A DNA stretch of 64,000 bases from Pyrinomonadaceae bacterium (GTDB taxonomy: Bacteria > Acidobacteriota > Blastocatellia > Pyrinomonadales > Pyrinomonadaceae): assembly GCA_021228405.1 (NCBI GenBank), contig JAJQRF010000004.1, forward strand, positions 310,001-374,000. The letters are read 5' to 3'. How positions within the stretch are numbered: position 1 is the first letter of the stretch; each line of letters begins with the position of its first letter. The translations under genes and the position numbers were made by a program. This document shows positions 18,948-27,942 of the stretch, piece after piece. Under the pieces are notes generated by a model. The model was not told the DNA's origin and ran no database searches. It saw only the letters and a program-made list of their open reading frames with translations.

Positions 18948-19457
18948 ATGTGGACAAAAATTTATCTGATTGCCTTAGCGATTGCCATTATTCCGACGGT
19001 TCTTTTGACCTATTATTCTTACAGTTGGCTCAAAAGCATCGGCGCACCTTTGGATTCCGCGGCAAATTTCGAGTATTTTTCAAATATTTCGGTTAATTAT
19101 CTCTGGATTTCGACCTTGATCTTATTGATTCTGGGCAATATTCTGCTCTGGAAAACACGTAAATCCTGGGCTTTATGGGCAACGTTGGGATATTTTTCAG
19201 TTTTTGTCATCGCGAAATATTTCTGGCTCGACGTGGCATTTTCACAATTCAGACAGATTAAAGGATTACCCGAAACGGGAATTGCCGTCGGAGTTTTTAT
19301 GGGCGTTTTTTACTGCCTGTTTTTCGCAATAATCATCTTCTTCGATCAATTCATCGTGTTGCGTATGAATGGAAAAATGTATCCTCAGCTCACAACGCCC
19401 TCAGCCCCGGAAAATGAGTTAGCCGAGGAAAGCGCGCCGCCAACCGGAAACGAATAA
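18948..19457 (+). CDS. Four-helix membrane protein of unknown function
   Basis: 169 residues with four predicted membrane segments (about 5-26, 50-68, 72-92 and 112-136) and a short acidic, Pro-rich C-terminal tail (TTPSAPENELAEESAPP). No catalytic or transport motif is recognisable. It stands alone between degP and the AraC-family regulator. Confidence 0.75.
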   Translation: MWTKIYLIALAIAIIPTVLLTYYSYSWLKSIGAPLDSAANFEYFSNISVNYLWISTLILLILGNILLWKTRKSWALWATLGYFSVFVIAKYFWLDVAFSQFRQIKGLPETGIAVGVFMGVFYCLFFAIIIFFDQFIVLRMNGKMYPQLTTPSAPENELAEESAPPTGNE

Positions 19458-19550
19458 AATTTACACTTTTTTCACGCTCCTAACTTGAATGATTTAATAC
19501 ACTTCCCTTTTTATACTGCGCACCGCGAGAAAACTCTCTCGAGAAAGACG

Positions 19551-19580
19551 TTGACATTTTGGAATTAATGGGTTTACAGT
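19551..19580 (+). promoter_or_regulatory. Promoter upstream of the AraC-family gene
   Basis: TTGACA (19551-19556), an 18-bp spacer and TACAGT (19575-19580) form a plausible sigma70 promoter. A CTCTCGAGA palindrome lies just upstream. About 160 bases of leader follow before the ATG. Confidence 0.5.
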
Positions 19581-19738
19581 AAGCAAATTAAACAGCAAGC
19601 AACGGATTTAAGCAGTCGGCATTTTTGGAAATTCCGTTAAATTCGTTTTTGAATACGATAAGCTTTTCCGTTTTCCCTGCCCGGAATTGCTTAAGGTCGT
19701 TTTTTTTGTTTTTCAATCGTGATTTTTGAATAAATTGT

Positions 19739-20578
19739 ATGGAGTCAACTATGAACTTAAACCATATAATCGGAAACGAAAAAAAGGGGACTCTTCAAAG
19801 CCGCCAAAAAACCGTCGAACGCGTAATCACAACCATTAGTGAAAAATTAGACGAACAATATTCTCTATCGGATATGGCACACATCGCCTATCTGAGCCCG
19901 TTTCATTTCAACCGTATCTTTCATCAAATCACCGGATTACCGCCGTCGCAGTTTCTTTACGCGTTGCGTTTAGAACAAGCAAAACGCTTGCTTTTGACAA
20001 CCGAAATGAGCGTTACGGACATTTGTTTCGAGGTCGGCTATAACAGCCTGGGAACTTTTACATCCCGTTTTACCGAGCTTGTCGGGCTTTCCCCGCGCGA
20101 TTACCGCCGTTTAGGTGAGAAAATTCGTTCATTCGATTGGGAAAAACTCTTTCGCGAAGGATGGAAAACGAGATCCGACTGTCCGACTAAACCATTTCTG
20201 AGCGGAACGATCTATGCGCCCGAAGGGTTTGAAGGATTGATTTTCACGGGTTTATTTCAACAAATGATACCGCAGAATTTTCCGGTTGCGGGCACCCTGA
20301 TGGTGCACAGCGGTTCGTTTGTCATAGATTCATTGCCCGACGGAGAATTCCACTTATTGTCTGCCGCGCTTCCTCACTCAAAAGATGCGATCAAATATCT
20401 GCTTCCCGATTTTTCCGAAATTTTGGTCGGAGTCAGCGAAACAACAATTTCAATAACTTCTAAGCGAAATATTAAAGATTTAGAGATTTATTTACGCCCG
20501 TTTGAAATTACTGACCCGCCAATTCTTCTGGCTTTACCGAATTTACTGGTAAACAGTCTTACGAGCCTCAGTTCATAG
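19739..20578 (+). CDS. AraC-family transcriptional regulator
   Basis: 279 residues. The two-helix AraC DNA-binding domain is N-terminal (about 25-125: SLSDMAHIAYLSPFHFNRIFHQITGLPPS, then VTDICFEVGYNSLGTFTSRF), and the C-terminal half is a separate sensing domain without a recognised ligand motif. This N-terminal HTH order is less common than the reverse. It is followed by genes of the ABM, DUF6073-like, aminotransferase and haem peroxidase types and may regulate them. Confidence 0.9.
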   Translation: MESTMNLNHIIGNEKKGTLQSRQKTVERVITTISEKLDEQYSLSDMAHIAYLSPFHFNRIFHQITGLPPSQFLYALRLEQAKRLLLTTEMSVTDICFEVGYNSLGTFTSRFTELVGLSPRDYRRLGEKIRSFDWEKLFREGWKTRSDCPTKPFLSGTIYAPEGFEGLIFTGLFQQMIPQNFPVAGTLMVHSGSFVIDSLPDGEFHLLSAALPHSKDAIKYLLPDFSEILVGVSETTISITSKRNIKDLEIYLRPFEITDPPILLALPNLLVNSLTSLSS

Positions 20579-20597
20579 TTTGTTTAGTCATAAATCG

Positions 20598-20634
20598 TAG
20601 TTGCCGATAACTCAAATTAAGTTATCGGCAACTA
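20598..20634. terminator. Bidirectional terminator between convergent genes
   Basis: TAGTTGCCGATAACT pairs exactly with AGTTATCGGCAACTA, between the AraC-family gene and the convergent gene ending at 20643. Confidence 0.85.
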
Positions 20635-20642
20635 TCTACAGA

Positions 20643-21335
20643 CTATTTTTTATTTATTTTTTCGACTTTGAACTGCCCTAGAGGATTTGTTACTTTTTTC
20701 CAACCCCTGATACGCCTTGCTTCATTTACACCTTCTAAGAACTCTTCCGGCGAAATTGTTCTCATTCCCCAACAGCATCCGCGTCCGAAGGCAATTCCGA
20801 TTTTTCTGTCTTCAAAAGGTTTTTCAAAAGCTACCAAAACGTTTCGCGGCGGAATCCCCATAATCGGCGTACAAAGTGCCACTCCCATCTGAGCATCGAC
20901 AATTTTTCGGTCTGCCACATAAACATCATAACAGGCACTGTAAACGATAGTCGCCGGGAAATCAGACCCGTCCTGATTAGAAAAGCAAATGCTTTTCGGT
21001 TGTTTTTGCGGCGGCGGGGTTAAACTGAACGTAACATAAGCGTCCATTTCAAATTTCTCAGAGAGAATTTCGCTTCTTCCGTGAAGTTCCCAAACTTCAA
21101 TATTAAACTCAAACTGAGTGCGATTTAGCTGGGTGACGACACGCCTCTCCAGACCCAACCGCATAAATGCTTTAAAGTCAATATATTCTGTGCTTATCCA
21201 TCCGTTTCTTAGTTGTGCCATAATCGGTAACGATATTGTTGAACCTTCAAATTCGGTCTGCGACCCAACCGGAAAATGTCCAAAACTTCCGTTCACAACT
21301 GACTTAAATTTTTCAGAACCAAATAACTCTTCCAT
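20643..21335 (-). CDS. Conserved-looking protein of unknown family (230 residues)
   Basis: A soluble 230-residue protein with no signal peptide. The segment CTPIMGIPPRNVLVAFEKPFED followed by a Gly- and Cys-containing IGIAFGRGCCWG looks like the core of a globular domain, possibly ligand-binding. I do not recognise the family. It is transcribed against its neighbours, with a T-rich spacer before it, and lies inside the accessory-looking AraC to ABC1-kinase stretch. Confidence 0.65.
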   Translation of the reverse strand: MEELFGSEKFKSVVNGSFGHFPVGSQTEFEGSTISLPIMAQLRNGWISTEYIDFKAFMRLGLERRVVTQLNRTQFEFNIEVWELHGRSEILSEKFEMDAYVTFSLTPPPQKQPKSICFSNQDGSDFPATIVYSACYDVYVADRKIVDAQMGVALCTPIMGIPPRNVLVAFEKPFEDRKIGIAFGRGCCWGMRTISPEEFLEGVNEARRIRGWKKVTNPLGQFKVEKINKK

Positions 21336-21577
21336 AAATTTTCACCTCGTTTTATGAATTTAACCAATTGACGAAATTTGTTGATCGACAAAACAATTTT
21401 TAGTTTTGCTGATTTTGAAAGATCAGCTTTTATTTTACTTCTTCCATATTGCTATGTTTGTCGTAAGACTCCGGGTTGTTGGAAATACAGTTAAAATAAA
21501 ATTAGCAATTTGAAAGAAGTAATGGAAAATACTCAGGCATAAAATGACCTCCTACATTAAAACTTAGGAGGTCATTT

Positions 21578-21991
21578 ATGTACGCTGGTATTACAATCAT
21601 GCATTATCCGCCGAAAAAGACTGATGATGTATATAGACACATCCGTGAAGTTCTTGTCCCTTTTCATACGGAAATGCGTTCGCAAGGACTCGAAGACGCT
21701 ATTTTTCTGGTCAATCCTGAAAACTGTCAGGGCATCGGGATCGCTATCTGGAACGATCCCCAAATGTTGCGCACGCTGGAACAGGGAACTTCCCGCGATA
21801 TGTCGAGAGCGATGAGAGATTCCGAAACTGCGCCGACCGAATACACGCGTCTGCGCGCTAAATGGGTCGAAGACCTGAGCGGCGGCATTGTCAGCACGGA
21901 TTGGTATGAAGTGGTTGGAAAGGTTTCATCCACTTCAAATTTGTGGGTTCCGACTGGAGCGGAAAAGAAAGAAGGCGAAAAATGGGAGTAA
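21578..21991 (+). CDS. ABM-like dimeric alpha/beta-barrel protein
   Basis: A 137-residue protein whose pattern (YAGITIMHYPPKKTDDVYRHIREVLVPFHTEM, then GIGIAIWNDPQMLRTLEQ, then WYEVVGK) resembles small dimeric alpha+beta barrel proteins of the antibiotic-monooxygenase/stress-response type. The ATG follows AGGAGGTC. Role unknown; it may be an oxygenase or a ligand carrier linked to the following genes. Confidence 0.6.
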   Translation: MYAGITIMHYPPKKTDDVYRHIREVLVPFHTEMRSQGLEDAIFLVNPENCQGIGIAIWNDPQMLRTLEQGTSRDMSRAMRDSETAPTEYTRLRAKWVEDLSGGIVSTDWYEVVGKVSSTSNLWVPTGAEKKEGEKWE

Positions 21992-22167
21992 TTTAACCGA
22001 ATTTTTTTTGCGGAAAATTTTTTGTCTAAGATCAATTTCAGCAAAATCGGTTATCGCTCGCTCATTGGAAAGTTTTTGGCAGTTCTTCTTCCTGAAATCT
22101 TTTCATATCGTTGAAAGGTCGTAACCTGTTTTGTCTGAACAAGAAAATTTATAAAGAGGAGTTTGTT

Positions 22168-22797
22168 ATGTATCAGGAAAAAAATGGATTTGCCGTTGCC
22201 CTTGAACGGAATAATGAAACAAACCTTTTACCAAATCCGAAAACGGTTGCCGACCTGCGCGTTCAGGCAATGCCCGAAGGCGGTGTCGATAAACTTAATT
22301 TCATCGCCTGGGACACGATCGAGGTGCTCGGTTTTGGTGAAGAAACTATCGAATTACGCGGACATTATGTCATCGACCGCGCTAATCCGACTGACAGCGA
22401 CTGGGAAAAAGCTTCAGTCGATATACGAATGGCGGAAATGAGTGTGAAAGGAGTCAGTTCCCTTTTCGGACCCGTTCGCGCCAGCGTAAATCACGACATC
22501 GGCATCCAATCGCGCGGTCAGGTCAGAGCGGGAACGGTGTATCCCGGCGTTGCCGATTCGCCGAAATTATGCGAAATGGAAGGATATATGAAATTTGAGT
22601 TGCCCGAAGCGGCAATGACCGTTTTCAACAAGGAAAAAATTCTGCTTCAGCATAAGATCACGCATATTCCGCCCGTCGGACAGGGCGGCGGAACAGGCGA
22701 AGTGGCGATCAAGCTTTACAACGTCGAAGACCCGGACGGTCCGCACGTTGCCGTTTTGAAACAGGTCAGAACACATATCGGTTCGTGGGTGAGATAA
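22168..22797 (+). CDS. DUF6073-like protein
   Basis: 209 residues starting at the ATG preceded by AGAGGAG. An ATG 57 bp upstream lacks such a site. The sequence FNKEKILLQHKITHIPPVGQGGGTGEVAIKLYN suggests a beta-rich globular domain, and the whole resembles proteins annotated as DUF6073. Function unknown. It leads the gene group containing the aminotransferase, haem peroxidase and ABC1 kinase. Confidence 0.6.
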   Translation: MYQEKNGFAVALERNNETNLLPNPKTVADLRVQAMPEGGVDKLNFIAWDTIEVLGFGEETIELRGHYVIDRANPTDSDWEKASVDIRMAEMSVKGVSSLFGPVRASVNHDIGIQSRGQVRAGTVYPGVADSPKLCEMEGYMKFELPEAAMTVFNKEKILLQHKITHIPPVGQGGGTGEVAIKLYNVEDPDGPHVAVLKQVRTHIGSWVR

Positions 22798-22877
22798 CTG
22801 TTCTCTAATTTATTCGGAAATTCACGAAAGCATCGATTAATTTGATGCTTTCGTGAAACTAAAAGGGAGAAAATCAG

Positions 22878-24089
22878 ATGATGGAATCGGCTATTTCCCA
22901 AAAACTCGGTGGTGTTTTTTCGGCATCGAAACCATTTGTAGAATTCCTGACGCAATCGAAATGGGCAAGCCGGATGGGAAGTGCGGATATTTGCGATTTC
23001 GTAGTCGGAACTCCGCACGAACAGGCAATTCCCGAGTATGTCGAAGCCATCCGAAAAGCGAGCGTTCCGCTTCGTCCCGATTGGTTCGGCTACAAAGTGA
23101 ACGATCCGCAAGCGCGGGAAATTGCCGCCGAAGCCTTGCGCCAACGCGTCGGCGCGGCGTTTGAAAATGAGGATTTATTTTTAACCAACGGCGCATCGAG
23201 TGCTTTAATAATTGCCCTGTCTGCGATTCTCGACCCCGGCGATGAAGTTATCTTTCTGAGTCCGCCGTGGTTTTTTTATGAATCGATGATAAATTTTACG
23301 CACGGAAATGCGATTCAGGTAAAAGTCGATCCGCAGAGTTTTGATATTGACGTTGAAGCCGTTGCTTCTGCAATTACGCCGCGAACACGTGCAATTATCG
23401 TAAATTCGCCGAATAATCCGACCGGAAAAATTTATCCGCCCAAAACGCTTGACCGTTTGGCAGAAGTTTTAACGACCGCCTCGGAAAAATTCGGGAAAGC
23501 AATTTATCTTATTTCCGATGAATCTTACAATCGCCTTGTTTTCGATGAGAGAAAATTTTCAAGCCCGACTGCGCATTATCCGAATTCATTTCTGATCTAC
23601 AGTTACGCCAAAGCACTTTTAACTCCCGGGCAAAGACTCGGATATATTGCGATTTCGCCGACAATGAACGAACGCGCAAAACTCCGCCGCGCCGTTCAGC
23701 TTACGCAATACAATCTTTATGCTTTTCCCGATGCCGTTCATCTCCACGCGTTGTGTGAGATCGAACCCTTGATTTTTGATCTTGACCGCCTTCAAAGGCG
23801 GCGCGATTTAATGGCAAAAGCCCTATTGGAACAGGGCTATGAATTACAAATTCCCGAAGGCGCGTGGTATCTTTTGCCGAAAACCCCGATTCCAGATGAT
23901 GTCGAATTTGCAGAGATTTTAGCCGCACAGGACGTTTATGTTTTGCCGGGAAGCATTATCGAATTGCCGGGTTATCTGCGTATTTGTTTGACGGCAAATG
24001 ACGAAATGGTGCAAAGATCATTGCCTGTTTTTGAATCTGCGATCAAGTCGTTTACAGGCAAAAAAACCGTTCCTTTAGCAACGGCTTGA
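22878..24089 (+). CDS. Class I/II PLP-dependent aminotransferase
   Basis: 403 residues with the fold-type I signature: LTNGASSALIIAL, NSPNNPTGKIYP, ISDESYNRLVFDE, and the PLP lysine in SYAKALLTPGQRLGYIA. The substrate cannot be read from the sequence. The stop TGA overlaps an in-frame ATG of the next ORF by 4 bp. A methionine-rich or aromatic amino-acid substrate is possible but not supported. Confidence 0.9.
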   Translation: MMESAISQKLGGVFSASKPFVEFLTQSKWASRMGSADICDFVVGTPHEQAIPEYVEAIRKASVPLRPDWFGYKVNDPQAREIAAEALRQRVGAAFENEDLFLTNGASSALIIALSAILDPGDEVIFLSPPWFFYESMINFTHGNAIQVKVDPQSFDIDVEAVASAITPRTRAIIVNSPNNPTGKIYPPKTLDRLAEVLTTASEKFGKAIYLISDESYNRLVFDERKFSSPTAHYPNSFLIYSYAKALLTPGQRLGYIAISPTMNERAKLRRAVQLTQYNLYAFPDAVHLHALCEIEPLIFDLDRLQRRRDLMAKALLEQGYELQIPEGAWYLLPKTPIPDDVEFAEILAAQDVYVLPGSIIELPGYLRICLTANDEMVQRSLPVFESAIKSFTGKKTVPLATA

Positions 24090-24136
24090 TGATTCCAATT
24101 TTTTTTTATCTGCCGCATTCATTGGAGAAATCAACA

Positions 24137-25834
24137 ATGAAAAAAAATCTGACCCAACCGAAACCGCCGCCTTCTGCTGAAAATACAAATCTAAAATTTC
24201 ACGGCTCACAACTTCGCGGGCTCGATTCGGTCGCTTCGTCGTTTTTACCCGAAGGGCGTTTCGGGCGAATGTTCAGAAATGCGCCCGTTTATGACCACAA
24301 ACCCGATAATCTAAAGGCACTTGCCCAAAGTATGATCGTTCCGGCTAATCCGAAGGACACAAAACCGATAAATAATCCCGAGCCTAACGAACAGGAAAAC
24401 CCGTCAATCTCCTCAGGTTATGTGTATTTCGGACAATTTATAGACCACGATATTACCTTCGATCCAGCCTCAAGTTTACAGCGTCAGAACGACCCCGACG
24501 CGCTTCACAACTTTCGCACGCCGCGCTTTGACCTTGACTCGGTTTACGGTCGCGGACCGGCGGATCAACCTTATCTTTACCAAAACTCAGATCAGCCGTT
24601 GCCGCATCCGAAGTTTGGTTTCGACCAACGCGGAATTACGTTTTTGATCGATGAAAGACTCGACCTGCACGAAGCCGATTTGCCCCGAAACAAAAACGGT
24701 CGTGCATTGATCGGCGATCCGCGCAACGACGAAAACCTGATCGTTTCCCAACTTCATCTTGTTTTTTTGAAATTTCATAACAAGATGGTCGAATATGTTT
24801 TTCAGCAAAGCGGTTTGACCGGGCAGGATTTATTTCTGGAAGCGCAACGAATGGTTCGTTGGCATTATCAATGGGCGATAATCTACGATTTTCTGCCGAG
24901 AATTCTGGACGGAAAACCTGAAAAACCCGACAATCCCGATTCAAATACGATCAGCGATATTCTGATTCGGGAGAAATATTCCACCGTTAAAGGCGAGAGC
25001 GGCAGTTTTCTGAAAGCCAATCTACGTTTTTATCATTGGCATAATAAACCGTATTTACCTGTAGAATTTTCGGTCGCTGCTTACAGGTTCGGGCATTCGA
25101 TGGTGCGCCCATCCTATTTTTTGAATGATTTCGTCAGAAAAGAAACCAAAGACGCACGCATTCCGATCTTTTCGGCAAGCCGCAACCCTTTTCAAAATCT
25201 GAACGGATTTCGCCCGTTGCCGAATCGTTGGGGTATTCAGTGGAAATATTTTTTCAATGTCGAGCCGTCTTTCCAACCGCAGTTAAGCTTTAGAATCGAC
25301 ACGAAAATTGCAAACCCTTTGGGCAATCTCCCTGCTCATCCGGATATGGCAAATCTGGCACTTAGAAATTTACTGCGCGGCTTGAATATGAATCTGCCTT
25401 CAGGACAAAGCATTGCGAAAGCGATGGGAATTCAGCCGCTTTCGGATGCCGATCTGCAACTGACGAAACGCGGTGCTCCCGATTTTGAAGGCGACGCGCC
25501 GCTTTGGTTTTATATTCTCAGAGAAGCCGAGCTTCTCGCCGACGGTTTACATCTCGGGTCGGTCGGCGGAAGGATCGTCGGTGAAGTTCTCATCGGACTG
25601 CTCGCGGGCGATCCGCTTTCCTGGTTTAATATTGAACCGCATTGGAAACCGCCGCTCTCAAAAAACGGGAAATTCAGAATAGGCGATTTGATTAATTTTG
25701 CGGTCGGTGAATCTTCCGAAATTCCCGCGTCAACAGGAATAGAAAAAACAGATTCCGAATCAGACATCTACCGGCATTGGCGTGAGGTTTTTCCACAGGA
25801 AAATTCATCGTCATCTACGTTTGTGCCTAATTAA
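24137..25834 (+). CDS. Animal-type haem peroxidase (An_peroxidase family)
   Basis: 565 residues, soluble, no signal peptide. It shows the landmarks of the animal haem peroxidase superfamily: the distal-His motif YFGQFIDHDITFD, FRTPRFDLDSVYGRGP, ALIGDPRNDENLIVSQLH, and the proximal His in YRFGHSMVRPS. The ATG at 24137 has GGAG 9 bases before it and is preferred to one at 24086 overlapping the aminotransferase. Bacterial relatives include peroxicin and oxylipin-forming enzymes; the substrate here is unknown. Confidence 0.9.
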   Translation: MKKNLTQPKPPPSAENTNLKFHGSQLRGLDSVASSFLPEGRFGRMFRNAPVYDHKPDNLKALAQSMIVPANPKDTKPINNPEPNEQENPSISSGYVYFGQFIDHDITFDPASSLQRQNDPDALHNFRTPRFDLDSVYGRGPADQPYLYQNSDQPLPHPKFGFDQRGITFLIDERLDLHEADLPRNKNGRALIGDPRNDENLIVSQLHLVFLKFHNKMVEYVFQQSGLTGQDLFLEAQRMVRWHYQWAIIYDFLPRILDGKPEKPDNPDSNTISDILIREKYSTVKGESGSFLKANLRFYHWHNKPYLPVEFSVAAYRFGHSMVRPSYFLNDFVRKETKDARIPIFSASRNPFQNLNGFRPLPNRWGIQWKYFFNVEPSFQPQLSFRIDTKIANPLGNLPAHPDMANLALRNLLRGLNMNLPSGQSIAKAMGIQPLSDADLQLTKRGAPDFEGDAPLWFYILREAELLADGLHLGSVGGRIVGEVLIGLLAGDPLSWFNIEPHWKPPLSKNGKFRIGDLINFAVGESSEIPASTGIEKTDSESDIYRHWREVFPQENSSSSTFVPN

Positions 25835-25838
25835 ATGT

Positions 25839-27119
25839 ATGTTGGCTTTACGTTTAATGGTTAGATCGGTTTTCCTTTGCCGAATTTTCATTGTCCGATC
25901 TGTTTCGTTCGGACTGTTAATTTTTTACAAAAGATTTTTGGTTAAAGGCGAATACTCTTTCGACAAAAAACTCGGAGAAACGATTGCCGAGTTTTGTCAA
26001 AAATCCGGCGGTGCATTTATCAAGATCGGACAAATTCTCGGCACTCGCTACGATATTTTTTCTGATGAAATTTTAATTCCGCTCCAAAAATTGCAAGATA
26101 ATGTTCGACCTGCCGATACCTCTCAGATCATCGAAATCATCGAAAGGAATTTGAAAAATAAAATAGAAAATATTTTCATTGATTTTGAATACAAACCGAT
26201 TGCAAGCGCAAGCATTTCAGAAGTTTACCGCGCCGCTTTAAGACATAACAGGCAAAAGGTAGCGATCAAAGTTTTATCTCCCGGAATTGGTAAAAAATAT
26301 GAAAATGATCTTTTATTGCTGAAATTTTTCATCAAATTTCTGAATCGGTTCAACTTTTTCAAAGAAATTCCGTTAATCGAATCCTTTGACTTGATTGCCG
26401 AATCGCTCAGACGGCAGACCGATCTACTCACCGAAGCCGAAAATAACAGGCGATTTCAGATCGGATTCAACCCGCTGACCCGCGTAAAACTACCAAAGAT
26501 AATTCACGAACTTTCAACCGATGAAGTTTTGGTAATGGAATATTTTGACAACCTGAAAAAAGTCAGTGAGCTTGCTCCCGAAGAAAGTAAAAAATTAGTG
26601 ATACACGCCTTAAAAGCTTTATACAGAATGATTTTCCTGAACGGCTTTGTTCATTGCGATTTGCATCAGAGTAACTTTTTTCGTCTTAAACCCGACGAAT
26701 TGGTTTTACTCGATACCGGATTTACCGCCGAAATTGAAAATAATGTCAGAATTTCGTTTTGCGATTTTTTTGAAAGCATTGTTCATAACGATGCCAAAAA
26801 TTGTTCGCGAATTATTATTAAATCAGCCTTGAGATTAAAACCCGATTTTGATTGTTTCGCCTTTGAAAACGAAATCGGCAAACTCATTAACCAGTATTCG
26901 GCAGTAGATGTGCGAAACTTTCAAATCAGCCGATTCGTGTTAAGTCTGTTCAAAACGCAGAGAAAATATGGAGTTTACAGCACGCCTCATTTTACTCTGC
27001 CGATTCTTTCAATGCTCGTTTTTGAGGGAACGACTAAAAAATATTGTCCCGAACTCAACTTTCAGAAAATAGCCATACCTTTCCTGATCTCCGCCCTAAA
27101 TGCAAAAGCCGCCGCATAA
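25839..27119 (+). CDS. ABC1/UbiB atypical kinase-like protein
   Basis: About 426 residues with the UbiB signature: KxGQ loop in FIKIGQILGTR, the Ala-rich loop PIASASISEVYRA, VAIKVLSP lysine, EAENNRRF, and the catalytic HCDLHQSNFF and LLDTGF (in place of DFG). These proteins bind ATP and support quinone or lipid metabolism. I take ATG 25839; the ORF opens at 25782 inside the peroxidase gene. Being last after a haem peroxidase suggests a lipid-redox function for the group (inference). Confidence 0.85.
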   Translation: MLALRLMVRSVFLCRIFIVRSVSFGLLIFYKRFLVKGEYSFDKKLGETIAEFCQKSGGAFIKIGQILGTRYDIFSDEILIPLQKLQDNVRPADTSQIIEIIERNLKNKIENIFIDFEYKPIASASISEVYRAALRHNRQKVAIKVLSPGIGKKYENDLLLLKFFIKFLNRFNFFKEIPLIESFDLIAESLRRQTDLLTEAENNRRFQIGFNPLTRVKLPKIIHELSTDEVLVMEYFDNLKKVSELAPEESKKLVIHALKALYRMIFLNGFVHCDLHQSNFFRLKPDELVLLDTGFTAEIENNVRISFCDFFESIVHNDAKNCSRIIIKSALRLKPDFDCFAFENEIGKLINQYSAVDVRNFQISRFVLSLFKTQRKYGVYSTPHFTLPILSMLVFEGTTKKYCPELNFQKIAIPFLISALNAKAAA

Positions 27120-27150
27120 AAACTCAAAACCCAACCGGAATTCAAAATAA

Positions 27151-27181
27151 AAAAGACTTTCGAGTAAACTCGAAAGTCTTT
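27151..27181. terminator. Bidirectional terminator
   Basis: AAAGACTTTCGAGT and its exact complement ACTCGAAAGTCTTT form a 14-bp hairpin between the ABC1-kinase gene and the convergent tRNA-Pro. Confidence 0.9.
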
Positions 27182-27189
27182 AAATCAGA

Positions 27190-27263
27190 TCGGGATGGCG
27201 AGATTTGAACTCACGACCTTTCGCACCCCAAGCGAACGCGCTACCAGGCTGCGCTACATCCCG
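27190..27263 (-). tRNA. tRNA-Pro (GGG)
   Basis: Complete 74-nt cloverleaf on the minus strand. Acceptor CGGGATG/CATCCCG, D stem GCGC, anticodon loop TTGGGGT giving GGG, and T arm GTGAG-TTCAAAT-CTCGC with one mismatched pair. Discriminator A, CCA not encoded. It stands alone and looks like an ordinary chromosomal tRNA, unlike the island copies. Confidence 0.93.
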
Positions 27264-27309
27264 AAAAGGCGAATGACTAGAGTAAATTTTCGGGACGTTT
27301 TTGTCAAAT

Positions 27310-27858
27310 TCAATAACGACGAAGATGCTTTGCGGCTTCTTCGGTTTGATTTGTTTTCAACATTTCCCGTAATTCTAAAAGCTGTGAAGCAAGCGATTTC
27401 AATGCTTCGCGTTTATCGTCGCTCAGTTCGATGTGTTCGGAAGCCGAAGTTTGCTCATAGCTTTCGCTTACTTCTTCTTCATCGTCGATAAAATCTTCAA
27501 TTTCAAAATCTTCCTCGACAGGCGGCGGGGCTTCGACCGCTTTCAAATAATCGCGCTCTTTTTGGGGTTCGGGATGAACGATCTTCAATCTTGTCGATTC
27601 GCGCAGTTCCGACTGCAATTTCTTTTTCGCGCCCGCGATCGTGTAAAGATCATCGTAAAGAAGTTCTTTGATGCGGAGTGCGATCTCCACGTCGCGGCGA
27701 CGATAACTTCTTTGTCCCGAACGGTTTTTTTGCGGCGAAAGCATTGGAAACTCGGTTTCCCAATAGCGCAAAACGTGAGCCTGCACATCTACGATGTCGC
27801 AAACTTCACCGATTTTGAAGAATATTTTTTCAGGTATCGCAATAGCTGCTTGTCCCAT
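27310..27858 (-). CDS. MerR-family regulator
   Basis: 182 residues. The N-terminal winged-helix (about 12-80) begins [28 protein letters not shown] and continues through [20 protein letters not shown], the MerR pattern. The C-terminal half is acidic and lacks the cysteines of metal sensors. A GAGG ribosome site precedes the ATG. It is divergent from thiL. The effector is unknown; similar short acidic MerR proteins are widespread in Gram-negative phyla. Confidence 0.9.
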   Translation of the reverse strand: MGQAAIAIPEKIFFKIGEVCDIVDVQAHVLRYWETEFPMLSPQKNRSGQRSYRRRDVEIALRIKELLYDDLYTIAGAKKKLQSELRESTRLKIVHPEPQKERDYLKAVEAPPPVEEDFEIEDFIDDEEEVSESYEQTSASEHIELSDDKREALKSLASQLLELREMLKTNQTEEAAKHLRRY

Positions 27859-27942
27859 ATTAACCTCGATTGTGTTAAAGTTTTGTATAAAATCCGCCGT
27901 CGTTATTGTAAGTATTTATTGTGTTTGTGTCAATATTTTTCT

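Noticed and set aside
27433-27942. 170-residue N-terminal extension of ThiL
   Set aside because: It lies in the divergent MerR gene and its promoter, and ThiL motifs begin after the ATG at 27943.
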